Positions 8,161 through 17,349 of a stretch of 64,000 bases of DNA are shown piece by piece. The position numbers and the translations under genes were made by a program. The notes beneath the pieces are model-generated. The model searched no databases. It was not told where the DNA came from and saw only the letters and a list, made by a program, of their open reading frames with translations. Each line of letters opens with the position of its first letter. Position 1 is the stretch's first letter. The stretch is from Dehalococcoidia bacterium (GTDB lineage Bacteria > Chloroflexota > Dehalococcoidia > Tepidiformales > Tepidiformaceae): assembly GCA_022824925.1 (NCBI GenBank), contig JAJDYW010000026.1:1-64000 (forward strand), in the 5' to 3' direction.

Positions 8161-9408
8161 TCACGCCACCCGGATCGGGTGGGGCACCGGCTGGTTGAAG
8201 AGGTAGCCCTTCTGGTTGAAGGGAATGCGCTCGGGTTGCGTTGCCCCGGCGGAGTCGGTCGCGCGGGTCATGATGGTGTGCTCGCCGGTAGTGGCTTCCC
8301 AGGCAAGCTCGAAGCGCGCCCACGAGTAGCGGTCCGCCGACTCCACCTGCGCGTCGTGCCAGGTGCTCCCGGCGTCGTCGCTCCACTCGACCCGGACGAC
8401 GGGGCCGTCGGGGGACTGGGCGAAGCCGTGCAGGGTCCGGGGGCCCGGTTCCAGCTCGGCGGGCCAGGGGAGGGCGAGGGCGCTCTTGACGGTCTGCCGG
8501 GTAACCGGCCGGCCAAGCGCTTCCCCCTCGGGCGGGTAGTCGTCGCCGATGAGGACGTAGGAGGTCGTGTTGTTCCGGGTCCAGAGCTGCTCTCGGGAGA
8601 CGACGATGCGCCCGAGCCACTTGACGTGGGAGGCGCCGACCCAGCCGGGGATGACGGCACGCACGGGAAAGCCGTGATCGCGCGGCAGGGGCTCGCCGTT
8701 GAGGGCGTAGGCGAGGAGCGTGTCGGGGTGCAGGGCCTTGCCCACGGGGAGGACGCGGCGGAAGCCCCCTTCCGGGGACTCGGTGTCCAATCCGATGAGC
8801 AGCACGCTGACGGCGTCCGGACGAATCCCGGCGAAGTCGAGCACGTCGCGCAGCGCCACCCCCGTCCACTCCCCGTTGCCGACGCCACCGGTCCCCCACT
8901 GGGTCCCCTCGGCGGCGCACCCCTGCACGCGATCGAACATGGCGCGGTGGTTGCCGGCGCATTCGAGGTAGGACGTGATTGTGCGGCTGGGGAACGCGCG
9001 AAGGCTCTCCAGGGAGAAACGTGCCTCCCAGGTAACGCCGTCACCTTCCACCCGCAGGCGCCAGCTCTCGGGATCCACACTGCAGCTCGTGGAGTTGTTG
9101 CGGACGAAGAAGTGCGACGGGGGGGTGATCAGGCCGGACGGCATCAGTTCCAGGCGCGCCTCGAGGCTCTTCCCGTCGGCGTGCGCGATGAAGGGTGCGG
9201 TGTCCTTGAACCAGCCCCTGCGGCCAGCGTCCGGCTCGGCCTGTCCCGGAGAGACAGACTCAGCATCGTCACTGCCGGGGTCGGCGCCGCAGGCCGCCAG
9301 GACGGCTGCCGCCCCTCCCGCGACGAGGAGCCGCAGGAAGCTGCGACGGTCCATGCCCCGCCGCCTGGCGAGCGCCCAGAGGGATCCTGCTTCTGCCGAC
9401 CGGGTCAT
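8161..9408 (-). CDS. Sulfite-oxidase-family molybdoenzyme, Tat lipoprotein
   Basis: A 415-residue oxidoreductase of the sulfite oxidase/SorA family. The N-terminus has a Tat signal (RRSFLRL) and a lipobox (LAAC), so it should be exported folded and lipid-anchored outside the membrane. The molybdopterin domain contains SYLECAGNHR, whose Cys is the expected Mo ligand. The C-terminal part is the Ig-like Mo-co dimerisation domain (VRVEWSDDAGSTW). It probably oxidises sulfite or another small substrate and passes electrons to a cytochrome; no heme domain is fused. An internal ATG at 9354, directly before the twin-arginine motif, is an alternative start. Confidence 0.87.
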   Translation of the reverse strand: MTRSAEAGSLWALARRRGMDRRSFLRLLVAGGAAAVLAACGADPGSDDAESVSPGQAEPDAGRRGWFKDTAPFIAHADGKSLEARLELMPSGLITPPSHFFVRNNSTSCSVDPESWRLRVEGDGVTWEARFSLESLRAFPSRTITSYLECAGNHRAMFDRVQGCAAEGTQWGTGGVGNGEWTGVALRDVLDFAGIRPDAVSVLLIGLDTESPEGGFRRVLPVGKALHPDTLLAYALNGEPLPRDHGFPVRAVIPGWVGASHVKWLGRIVVSREQLWTRNNTTSYVLIGDDYPPEGEALGRPVTRQTVKSALALPWPAELEPGPRTLHGFAQSPDGPVVRVEWSDDAGSTWHDAQVESADRYSWARFELAWEATTGEHTIMTRATDSAGATQPERIPFNQKGYLFNQPVPHPIRVA

Positions 9409-9449
9409 CCTGCGGGAGAGTCTACGGCGAGGCCCGCTACGGGACGCCG

Positions 9450-9466
9450 TCCCGCCGGTGGCGGGA
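9450..9466 (-). terminator. Hairpin downstream of 9497-10426 gene
   Basis: A perfect 7-bp stem (TCCCGCC/GGCGGGA) with a 3-nt loop lies 31 bp beyond the stop of the minus-strand unknown gene. There is no U-run, so it is only a possible terminator. Confidence 0.35.
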
Positions 9467-9496
9467 GGGGCACGGCGAAGCGGTCCCGGAGGGGCG

Positions 9497-10426
9497 CTAG
9501 ATCAGCAGGAGGCGCTCGAACTCCTCGTCGGGCAGGTCCGCGGGAACGGGATTGCGGGAGCTGTAGATGACGCCGTCGGCGCCGCCGGTCGCGACCGACA
9601 TGCGGCCGAGGTTGACGAGGTGTCGTACGGCGCGGTCGACGGCGCGTGCATCGTGGAGGACGGGCAGGCCGAGGCGGGTCCGGAACACGGACCTGGCGCC
9701 TGCGACGGTCCCGCCGAACAGCTCGCGCTCGGTCTGCTGGAGCTCCGCGAGGGCAATATCGAAGGCGGGCTGGGGGAAGCGCTCGTACAGGAGAGGCAGG
9801 AGATGCATCGAGAGGGTGTCGGCGGGGCCGGCGAGGCGCAGCGGTTCGTGGCGGGAACGTCCACCGGGCAGGGGCTCGTCCCACCAGACCCAGTGGCCGT
9901 AGAGCTCACGCAGGCGCTCGCCGAGGGCGGTCTGCGCGGTCCAGCGTTCCAGCGCCGCCTCGGCGACGGGTGGCTCGTGTTCGGCCGCGCGACGGCAGAG
10001 GTCGCTTACCTCGAGCGAGACGGGCGAGTTCGGGTCGCTCAGATCACACCCCGGCTCGCCGGGCTCGACCAGCAGGAACGTGTTGGCGTACGACGTTCCC
10101 CAGTCGACGACGAGGCGGCGTTCGTCCTCGGGGAGCTGGCGAAGGGAGACGAGCAGGGTCAGCTGGCCGTCGTCGAGCGCGCGGCGGGTGTGCAGGAAGC
10201 GGCGCCACGAGTCGGACCCTTCCAGGTAGACGGGGCTCAGGGGGAGGCGGAGGGGGCGGTCGGTGCGGGAAACGTCGTAGACGACGCCGCGCCCGGCGCC
10301 TGCGAGATCCTGGAGGGCGCGCAGGAGGATGCGCTCCTCGAGCGTGCCGCGCCGCCCCCCATCGGGCAGGCCCCCGCGCCCCAGCCAGTGCCTGCGCTTC
10401 CACAGCGAGCGGATGGTCACCGGCAC
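9497..10426 (-). CDS. Conserved-looking protein of unknown function
   Basis: A 309-residue soluble protein that I do not recognise. It has no signal peptide or membrane helix. The N-terminal half has a segment resembling an esterase-like or beta-sheet protein (GRGVVYDVSRTDRPL), and the rest is rich in charged helices. The annotated GTG at 10426 directly abuts a minus-strand TAGGCT hexamer (10432-10427). A second GTG at 10420 would give a leaderless spacing and may be the true start. It lies between the sulfite-oxidase-like gene (downstream) and a divergent LLM oxidoreductase. No function is proposed. Confidence 0.6.
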   Translation of the reverse strand: MPVTIRSLWKRRHWLGRGGLPDGGRRGTLEERILLRALQDLAGAGRGVVYDVSRTDRPLRLPLSPVYLEGSDSWRRFLHTRRALDDGQLTLLVSLRQLPEDERRLVVDWGTSYANTFLLVEPGEPGCDLSDPNSPVSLEVSDLCRRAAEHEPPVAEAALERWTAQTALGERLRELYGHWVWWDEPLPGGRSRHEPLRLAGPADTLSMHLLPLLYERFPQPAFDIALAELQQTERELFGGTVAGARSVFRTRLGLPVLHDARAVDRAVRHLVNLGRMSVATGGADGVIYSSRNPVPADLPDEEFERLLLI

Positions 10427-10484
10427 AGCCTAGCGCATCGCCGGAAGAGGGCGGGACGGCCGCCGGAGGCACAGGACGCCCGGC

Positions 10485-10490
10485 TATGAT
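10485..10490 (+). promoter_or_regulatory. -10 box of LLM oxidoreductase gene
   Basis: The hexamer TATGAT lies 35 nt before ATG 10526, with a GAGGAG ribosome site in between. Confidence 0.4.
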
Positions 10491-10525
10491 CGCCACCGGC
10501 GCCCGGCCGGGTGAGGAGATCGCAC

Positions 10526-11608
10526 ATGGATTTCGGGATCACGTTCCCCTCGTACATCGAAGCGTGGAAGGACGCGCAGGTCGCCGAGGACAGCGGCTTC
10601 TCGCACGCGTGGTTCTACGACTCACAGCTCCTCTACAGCGACGTGTACGCGACGATGGCGCTCGTCGCCGAGCACACGACGCGCATGACGCTGGGAACGC
10701 TCGTGGCGATACCCAGCAACCGGCTGGCGCCGGTGACCGCCTCCGCCATCGCCACGATCAACTACCTGGCGCCGGGGCGGGTCGTGCTGGGGGTGGGGAC
10801 GGGTTTCACGGGCCGAAACACCATGGGCCTGCCGGCGCTCTCCGCGCGGGCCATGCAGGAGTACATCGAGCAGGTGCGGGCGCTGCTGCGGGGCGAGGAC
10901 GCGCTCTTCCGCGAGGGCGAGGCGGAGCGCTGGATCCGGCTCCTGCACCCGGAGCGCGAGCTGGGCTTCGTGAACGTCGAGGATCCCGTCCCCATCTACG
11001 TGGCCGCCAACGGCCCCCGCGCCGTACGGGTGGCGGCGGAGTCGGGGGACGGGTGGATCACGACGGCGCGGGCACGGGCGCTCCTGGCGGGGAACTTCGA
11101 GGCGCACGCCGCCGCCGCGCGGGCGGCCGGCCGCGACGACTCGAAGCCGTACACGGTGCTGCTGGGGATGGGCTGCGTGCTCCAGCCGGGCGAGCCGGCC
11201 ACCTCGCAGCGCGTGATCGACCGGATCGGGTGGGGGGCGGTGCCGGGCCATCACGCCGCCTGGGAGGCGGAGTACGGACCCGGCGCGAACCTCGGCCTGC
11301 ACGACCCCGAGATGGCGGCCGCGTACCAGGCCTACATCGATCCCCTGGCGGAGGAGGCGGGGTCACCGCCCGACCGCCGCTACCTCGACGTCCACCGTGG
11401 GCACCTCGCCTTCCTCAAGCCGGGGGAGGAGCGCTTCGTCACGGAGGCGGGCATCCGGGGCACCTTCACCGGCACGCGCGAGGAGATCATCGAACGACTG
11501 AAGGCGCTGGAGGCGGCGGGCGTGGACTGCCTCGCCCTGCAGGTAGTGCAGGAGAGCGCGCGCGAGACGATCGACGAGTTCGGGCGGCAGGTGATCGCCA
11601 GGATGTGA
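10526..11608 (+). CDS. LLM-class flavin/F420-dependent oxidoreductase
   Basis: A 360-residue protein of the luciferase-like monooxygenase fold, which includes F420-dependent dehydrogenases and FMN monooxygenases. Typical features are the N-terminal strand DFGITFPSY, the AEDSGFSHAW helix, the GRVVLGVGTGF cofactor loop and the phosphate-binding PVPIYVAANGPRAV strand-turn. The closest feel is to 5,10-methylenetetrahydromethanopterin reductase-like (MER-type) F420 enzymes. The ATG at 10526 is preferred over a GTG 15 nt upstream because it has the GAGGAG site at proper spacing. It is transcribed alone, and a hairpin separates it from the convergent M16 gene. Confidence 0.87.
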   Translation: MDFGITFPSYIEAWKDAQVAEDSGFSHAWFYDSQLLYSDVYATMALVAEHTTRMTLGTLVAIPSNRLAPVTASAIATINYLAPGRVVLGVGTGFTGRNTMGLPALSARAMQEYIEQVRALLRGEDALFREGEAERWIRLLHPERELGFVNVEDPVPIYVAANGPRAVRVAAESGDGWITTARARALLAGNFEAHAAAARAAGRDDSKPYTVLLGMGCVLQPGEPATSQRVIDRIGWGAVPGHHAAWEAEYGPGANLGLHDPEMAAAYQAYIDPLAEEAGSPPDRRYLDVHRGHLAFLKPGEERFVTEAGIRGTFTGTREEIIERLKALEAAGVDCLALQVVQESARETIDEFGRQVIARM

Positions 11609-11609
11609 C

Positions 11610-11632
11610 CCGCCCGCGCGATCGCGGGGCGG
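11610..11632. terminator. Bidirectional hairpin between convergent genes
   Basis: A 9-bp GC stem with one bulged G and a CGAT loop around a GCGATCGC core. It sits exactly between the stop of the LLM gene and the stop of the M16 peptidase gene. The position suggests a two-way terminator, although no T-run follows. Confidence 0.5.
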
Positions 11633-14600
11633 CTACTCCTCCTCCGGATAGAGCACGACGCGGATGTAGGTGTCGTCGAGGAGGTAGCGGCGGGCGGCGG
11701 CGGCAACCTCCTCGAGCGTCAGGCCGTCGAGCCGCTCATCGAAGCGGTTGATCTCCTCGAAGGACTCGCCGCGCTGGACAACGTTCTCAATCTGGCCCAG
11801 CCAGAAGCCGTTCTCGCGGACCTGCTCCTCGCGGGACGTGCGGAGCTGCTCCTTGACGGTGTCGAGGTAGCTCTGCTCGCCGCCGTCGCGCAGCCAGGCG
11901 ATCTCGACCTCCACAGCATCGACCAGTTCCTCCACGCGGGCGGGGTCGCTGCCGAAGAGGACGTAGAAGAGGTACTCGGAGTCGGGCATGCTGCCGATGC
12001 TGCCGACGACGCCGATAGCGTAGGTGCCGCCGAGATCCTCCCGCACGGTCTCGCGGAGGCGGGTGCCCAGGATCTCCCCCGCCACGCTCGCCGCGAGCGC
12101 TTCCTCGCGGCTCCACGAGGTCTCGCCCGCGTACAGGAGGATGGTCTGGCTGCGGGGCTCGATGCCCTTCCGGACGACGTGCTCGTGTACGCCGGGCGGG
12201 GGGTCGATGTCGTGGTTGACCCAGTCCTCGGCGCGCCCGGTGGCGGGGAGGCTGGCGAGGTAGCGAGCGGTGAGGTCGCGCAGCTCGTCCCAGTCGAAGG
12301 CGCCCACGAACACGAAGGTCGCATCGCCGAAGTCGGCGAAACGCTCCTCGTACACGGCCTCCGCCCGCTCGAGGTCCAGCTCGTCCAGGACTTCGAGGGA
12401 GAGGGGCCGGGTGCGGTGGTGGCCCTGCGTGCGAGCGGTGTTCACCCTGTCGAAGAAGACGGAGTCGGGGTCGTTGGCGCGGGCCTCGGCGCTGGTGCGC
12501 AGCCGCGCCTCGTAGGTGGAGAAGTAGGTGGGGTCGAGCCGGGGCTCGGTGACGTACAGCGTGATGAGCTGGAAGAGGGTCTCGAGGTCCTCCGGAGAGG
12601 CGCTGCCGCCGAGGCCTTCGAAGAGAGGCCCGATGTACGGGGCCACCGAGACGCGCTTCCCGGCGAGCAGCTTGTCGAGGGTGACGCTGTCGTGCAGGCC
12701 GACGCCGCTGCCCGAGGCGATGTCGTCGGCGTGCTGGGCCGACACGTGGTCCTCGTCGGAGACGAGCGAGTGGCCACCCGGGCTGAAGGCGTTGAAGAGC
12801 ACCTCGTCGTTCTTGAAGTCGGTCTGCTTGGCGATGACGGTGATGCCGTTGGAGAGCGTCCAGCGGACGGCGTCGATGGAGTCGATGGACTCCTCGGCGG
12901 TGATGCTGCCGGGCGTGGGGAGGTCGGCCAGCAGGGGGATGTCGCCGACGGCGTCCTCGTAGGGGTCGACGGCGAGAGCGTGCTGGCCCTGGAACCGGGC
13001 AGCGATGACCGCACCCAGCGCCTCATCGGAGATGGCCTCGGGGTCCTCGGGGCGCAGGGCGAGGAGCACGGCGTTCTCGGTCTCCGTCCAGAGCCCGGCC
13101 AGCTCATCGACCTGGGCCAGCGAGACCTCGGGCAGCACCTGCTGGTAGAGGTGCCACTCGGCGGCGATACCGGGGGCGGGCGTGCCCAGGAGGAAGTGCG
13201 TGCGGTATTCCGCTGCCAAGGCCCCGGACTGGCGCTGGTCGCGCTGCTTGTAAGCGCTCTCGATGGAGCGCAGCAGGTTGACCTTCTCGCGGGCCAGCTC
13301 GGTGGCGGTGAAGCCGTGCTGACGGACGCGCTGGAGCTCCTCGAGCAGCGCCTCGAATCCGACCTCGAGCGCCCCCTGCTCGACAACCACGCCGAACTGG
13401 ACGACGTCGGTGGGGTTCACGAAGAAGCCGCGTGACCCTCCCGCCCAGAGGTAGGGCGGATCGGCGGCCTGGCCGCGCTCGAAGAGGCGCGCATTGAGCA
13501 TCATGTAGGCGAGTTGCTCGGCGACGGACTCCCGGAACTGGGCCAGATCCTGGCCGGTCCTCGGCGGCGTCTTGAGGACCAGGATCAGCTGGGTCCCGGG
13601 CGCCTCGGGGTCGGTGAAGATGTCGATGCGCGGCTCGGAGTGCTCGGGAATCTCGTAGACGGGGACGTCGACGGGCGCCGCAACGGCGGCACGTGCCTGG
13701 AGGGCCTCGCCCTCGGGCGGGGGCGCGAAGTGCTGCTTCACCCTGGCCTCGATGACCTCGGGGTCGAAGTCGCCGACAGCCACGATGGACATGAGGTCGG
13801 GGCGGTACCAGCGCTCGTAGAAGGCGTGGAACTCCTCGACGGGCGCGTTCTCGATGACGTCGACCAGGCCGATGGGGTTGCGGTACGAGTAGCGGGACTC
13901 GCCGAACAGGGCCTGGTAGATGCCGTCGCGCCAGCGGGAGTCGAAGCCCTGGCCGAGGCGCCACTCCTCCAGCACGACGCCGCGCTCCAGCTCGATCTCC
14001 GCGGGATCGAAGCTGATGGCGTAGGCCCAGTCGCTGAGAATCCGGAACGCGTTCTCGAGGATCTCGGGGTCATCGGTCGGGACTTCAAGGAAGTAGACGG
14101 TCGAGTCGTAGGTGGTGTAGGCGTTCAGATGGGCGCCGAAGCTACTGCCGATCGACTCGAGGTAGTCGACGATCTCTTGCTTCTCGAAACGCTCGGTGCC
14201 GTTGAAGGCCATGTGCTCGACGAAGTGGGCGAGGCCGCGCTGCTGCTCCTCTTCCAGCACCGAGCCGGCCTTGACGACGAGCGAGAGGTGCGCCCGCTCC
14301 AGCGGCTCCTGGTTCGCCCTGATGTAGTACGTGAGACCGTTGCTCAGGGTTCCGCGGATGACGGCGGGGTCGAAGAGCAGGTTGCCGTCGGCATCGAGGA
14401 CCTCCGGCGGGGGCTCGGGAGCGGGCGTCGCGGCCGGGGTCGGCGTGGCCACGGGGGTGGCGGTGGGGGTCGGCGTGGGGGCCGCGGTCGCCGTGGCTGA
14501 AGGGGTGGCGGTCGCGGCGGGGGTCGCCGCAGCAGCGGCGGGCGTGGCGGCCGCGGTGGGCGACGGTGCGGGCTCGGGTTCGTCGTCGGAACCACACGCC

Positions 14601-14665
14601 ACGACCATTGCCGCCAGCAGGACGACCGACAGCAGCACGACAAGGGGCGTCAGACGCACGTTCAT
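11633..14665 (-). CDS. M16-family zinc metallopeptidase, lipoprotein
   Basis: A 1010-residue insulinase/pitrilysin-type peptidase. The N-terminus is a lipoprotein signal ending VVACGSDD, followed by an Ala/Thr/Pro linker of about 60 residues. The first catalytic half carries the inverted zinc motif HFVEH within GLAHFVEHMAFNG and the downstream zinc-ligand helix (ELERGVVLEEW). The second half is the usual inactive M16 domain pair, so four M16 repeats fit the length, as in PqqL-like proteins. It should be anchored outside the cytoplasmic membrane and degrade peptides. ATG 14665 is chosen because it begins the signal peptide and has a GAGGAAG site. The reading frame continues open upstream by chance. 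Confidence 0.92.
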   Translation of the reverse strand: MNVRLTPLVVLLSVVLLAAMVVACGSDDEPEPAPSPTAAATPAAAAATPAATATPSATATAAPTPTPTATPVATPTPAATPAPEPPPEVLDADGNLLFDPAVIRGTLSNGLTYYIRANQEPLERAHLSLVVKAGSVLEEEQQRGLAHFVEHMAFNGTERFEKQEIVDYLESIGSSFGAHLNAYTTYDSTVYFLEVPTDDPEILENAFRILSDWAYAISFDPAEIELERGVVLEEWRLGQGFDSRWRDGIYQALFGESRYSYRNPIGLVDVIENAPVEEFHAFYERWYRPDLMSIVAVGDFDPEVIEARVKQHFAPPPEGEALQARAAVAAPVDVPVYEIPEHSEPRIDIFTDPEAPGTQLILVLKTPPRTGQDLAQFRESVAEQLAYMMLNARLFERGQAADPPYLWAGGSRGFFVNPTDVVQFGVVVEQGALEVGFEALLEELQRVRQHGFTATELAREKVNLLRSIESAYKQRDQRQSGALAAEYRTHFLLGTPAPGIAAEWHLYQQVLPEVSLAQVDELAGLWTETENAVLLALRPEDPEAISDEALGAVIAARFQGQHALAVDPYEDAVGDIPLLADLPTPGSITAEESIDSIDAVRWTLSNGITVIAKQTDFKNDEVLFNAFSPGGHSLVSDEDHVSAQHADDIASGSGVGLHDSVTLDKLLAGKRVSVAPYIGPLFEGLGGSASPEDLETLFQLITLYVTEPRLDPTYFSTYEARLRTSAEARANDPDSVFFDRVNTARTQGHHRTRPLSLEVLDELDLERAEAVYEERFADFGDATFVFVGAFDWDELRDLTARYLASLPATGRAEDWVNHDIDPPPGVHEHVVRKGIEPRSQTILLYAGETSWSREEALAASVAGEILGTRLRETVREDLGGTYAIGVVGSIGSMPDSEYLFYVLFGSDPARVEELVDAVEVEIAWLRDGGEQSYLDTVKEQLRTSREEQVRENGFWLGQIENVVQRGESFEEINRFDERLDGLTLEEVAAAARRYLLDDTYIRVVLYPEEE

Positions 14666-14847
14666 CTTCCTCACTCGCCGGTGTCGAGCCCCGATGTTCC
14701 CGAGCACGGGAACGCCCGGAGGGCAACCGGGACGGCCCTGATAGTGCGGTGGCGAGCGCTTGTGCGCGAACCATCCCGGGGCCGGTGCAGCCGCGCGTGG
14801 CATGCGGGTGTCAGCCTCCCAACACGGTCTCGCCCCGGAGCCTCGGC

Positions 14848-14853
14848 TAGAAT
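14848..14853 (+). promoter_or_regulatory. -10 box of MMPL gene (leaderless)
   Basis: TAGAAT ends 8 nt before ATG 14862. The transcript would begin at the start codon. No -35 match is seen. Confidence 0.5.
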
Positions 14854-14861
14854 GCCTTGCC

Positions 14862-17339
14862 ATGGACCGCACGCTGGACCGGCTGAGCTGGCTGATTACC
14901 GCGCGCCCGTGGATCACGATCCTGGTGCTCGTGCTCATCACCGTGGTGCTGGCCGCCGGGGCCACGCGGCGCGCCGAGGTGGTGGAGGGCGCGGCGCTGG
15001 CGTTCCTGCCCCCCGGACACCCGGTAGGCGAAGCCGTGAACGAGATCGACGAGCTCTTCGGCGACTCCGGCGACGTTCGGGTCGTCACCCTCATCTTCCG
15101 CGGGGAGGCCCTCACGCCGGAGGGGCTTTCCCAGATGGACGGCCTCCTCAACACGATCCTCGCGAGGGAGGACGTCCCGGGGCTCCTGGCCCCGGGTGAC
15201 GCGGTCCTCGCACCCTCCCTGCTGATCCGGAGCGCGCTGCAGGTGGACGGGTTCGACGCGGTCACGCAGGCCGAGATCGACGCGGTGCGCGACGCGCCCG
15301 AGCGTCGGGAGGCCGTCACGGCGATGACGGGCCTCGACGAGGACGGCACGCCGGTGGCGATCGCCACCATCCGCCTGAGCGCCGCCGACGAAGACGCGGT
15401 GGAGGAGGCCGAGCGGCAAATCAACGAGCTGGCCAACGCGGACGAGGGCGTGCTGGAGGTCAGCAGCGTCTCGCCCACGGTCGTGGAGGATGAGTACAAG
15501 GAGGCCACCGAGTCGGGCATGATTCCCCTGATCGGGCTGGCCCTGCTGCTGATCGCGGCCCTGCTGCTGGTGTTCCTGCGGACGCTCTCGGACCTGTTGC
15601 TGACACTGGCGGGGCTGCTGATGGCGCTCGTCTGGGTGACGGGCGCCGAGGGGTGGCTGGGGCCGGACGCCCTGGGCTTGATCGGCCCTCCGAGCTCGCT
15701 GACGGCGATGGTCCCGATCATCGTGATCAGCCTGACCGTGGACTACGCGATCCAGGGGGTCTCGCACTACCGCGAGCAGCGTGTCGCCGGGGCGCCGGTG
15801 GCGCAGGCCGTGAGGACGGGGCTCCGGAACGTGACCCTGCCGCTGCTCCTGGCCGCCGTCACGACGGTCGTGAGCCTGCTGGCGAACCTGTTCTCGCCGA
15901 TCGGCGTGGTCGGCGACTTCGGCATCGTGGCGGGGCTCGGCGTGGGGCTGAGCCTGATCGTGATGCTGACGCTGCTGCCGGCGGGCCGGAAGCTCATCGA
16001 CCGGCGGCGCGAGGCGCGCGGCAAGCTGCCGCCGACCCGCGCGGTCGCCAACGCGCTGCCCGGCATCGGGCGGCTGGCGGAGGTGCTGGGAGCGTCGGTG
16101 ACCCGCCGCCCGGCCCCCTACATCATCGGCGTGCTGGCGGTGACCGTCGGCATGGGGTTCGCGGCCACGGGGCTCGAGAGTGGCTTCAACATCCGCGACA
16201 TCCTGCCCCGGGGCGGGACGGTGCTCGAGGACATCGAGACCCTCGACTCGGCCGTCGGCGGCTCCACGGAGATGGCGACCGTCCTCGTCAAGGCCGAGGC
16301 GACGGATACGCGGACCTACCTGAACCTCCACGATCTGAGAGTCGCCCTGGATGACGAGGGGCTCCGCCCGGCCGCGGCTGCCGGCCCTGTCCACCTTTCC
16401 TACGAGCTGCTGGTCTACGACTGGACGCACGACAGCGGGGAGCCCGGCGACAAGTACGACCCGGAACTCGCCGCACTCTTCCGGGAGGCATCCGCGGGCG
16501 TGGAGCTGGATCCGGAGTTGCTGCAGGAGTTCCTGGACCTCCTCGATGAGCGCGAACCAGACCTCGTGCACGCGCTGGCCGACAACCCCGACGGGGTCGA
16601 CTCGATCCTGGTCCAGTTCCCGACCTTCTCGGGGGAGCCGGAAGCGACGCGGTCGCTGCAGGAAGACATCGAGGCGCTCTGGTTCGGGGAGGATGTCAGC
16701 GTCACGGCCACGTCGCTGGACATCGTCTCCATCGCGGTCACGGACGAGATCACGAGCGGTCAGACGGCGGCGATCAGCACGACGATCGCGGTCGCGACCG
16801 CGATCCTCGCCCTCTTCTTCTGGGTGACGCTGCGGCAGCCCGTGCTGGCGATCGTGGCAGTCGTACCCGTCGTCTTCGTCCTGATCTGCGTGCTGGGCAC
16901 GATGGCGCTGCTGGACATTCCCTACACGCTGGTGACGGCCATCATCACGGCGCTCTCGATCGGGATCGGCGTGGACTACACGATCCACATCATCCATCGC
17001 TACCGGGAGGAGTTCGCCCGCTCACGCACCCCCGAGCAGGCGGCCGTGAGCACGCTCGCGACGACCGGGTCGGCGCTGCTGGGCTCGGCGCTGACGACGG
17101 CGCTCGGCCTGGGAGCGCTGGTGCTCTCGCCGGTGGCCGCATCCATGCAGTTCGGCATCACGGCGGCCATCGCGATCGCCTACGCACTCGTCATCTCCGT
17201 GCTGCTGGTGCCGCCGGCGATGACGGTCTGGGGCTCGTACCAGAACATGCGGCTGCGCTCGATGGTGGAGCGCACCTGGGAGGAGCTCGACGTGGCGATC
17301 GAGGGCGTGCACGAGCGCCACGAGCAGCAGTCCTCGTAG
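14862..17339 (+). CDS. MMPL/RND-superfamily membrane transporter
   Basis: An 825-residue transporter with the RND duplication. TM1 (about residues 17-35) is followed by a large extracytoplasmic loop, a block of five helices (including VPIIVISLTVDYAIQG), a cytoplasmic linker, TM7, a second large loop, and a final five-helix block with the matching motif LSIGIGVDYTIH. The paired Asp-Tyr motifs in TM4/TM10 are the proton-relay signature of MmpL proteins. Members move lipids such as hopanoids (HpnN), mycolates (MmpL3) or sterols (BstA). ATG 14862 fits the -10 box and the first TM. It is convergent with the sterol-methyltransferase-like gene 11 bp downstream, which makes a lipid substrate attractive. 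Confidence 0.9.
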   Translation: MDRTLDRLSWLITARPWITILVLVLITVVLAAGATRRAEVVEGAALAFLPPGHPVGEAVNEIDELFGDSGDVRVVTLIFRGEALTPEGLSQMDGLLNTILAREDVPGLLAPGDAVLAPSLLIRSALQVDGFDAVTQAEIDAVRDAPERREAVTAMTGLDEDGTPVAIATIRLSAADEDAVEEAERQINELANADEGVLEVSSVSPTVVEDEYKEATESGMIPLIGLALLLIAALLLVFLRTLSDLLLTLAGLLMALVWVTGAEGWLGPDALGLIGPPSSLTAMVPIIVISLTVDYAIQGVSHYREQRVAGAPVAQAVRTGLRNVTLPLLLAAVTTVVSLLANLFSPIGVVGDFGIVAGLGVGLSLIVMLTLLPAGRKLIDRRREARGKLPPTRAVANALPGIGRLAEVLGASVTRRPAPYIIGVLAVTVGMGFAATGLESGFNIRDILPRGGTVLEDIETLDSAVGGSTEMATVLVKAEATDTRTYLNLHDLRVALDDEGLRPAAAAGPVHLSYELLVYDWTHDSGEPGDKYDPELAALFREASAGVELDPELLQEFLDLLDEREPDLVHALADNPDGVDSILVQFPTFSGEPEATRSLQEDIEALWFGEDVSVTATSLDIVSIAVTDEITSGQTAAISTTIAVATAILALFFWVTLRQPVLAIVAVVPVVFVLICVLGTMALLDIPYTLVTAIITALSIGIGVDYTIHIIHRYREEFARSRTPEQAAVSTLATTGSALLGSALTTALGLGALVLSPVAASMQFGITAAIAIAYALVISVLLVPPAMTVWGSYQNMRLRSMVERTWEELDVAIEGVHERHEQQSS

Positions 17340-17349
17340 GCGCCAGGGG

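Noticed and set aside
14666..15721. Upstream extension of the M16 peptidase frame over the MMPL gene
   Set aside because: The lipoprotein signal at 14665 sets the start; the extension is antisense to a well-supported transporter and shows no homology.
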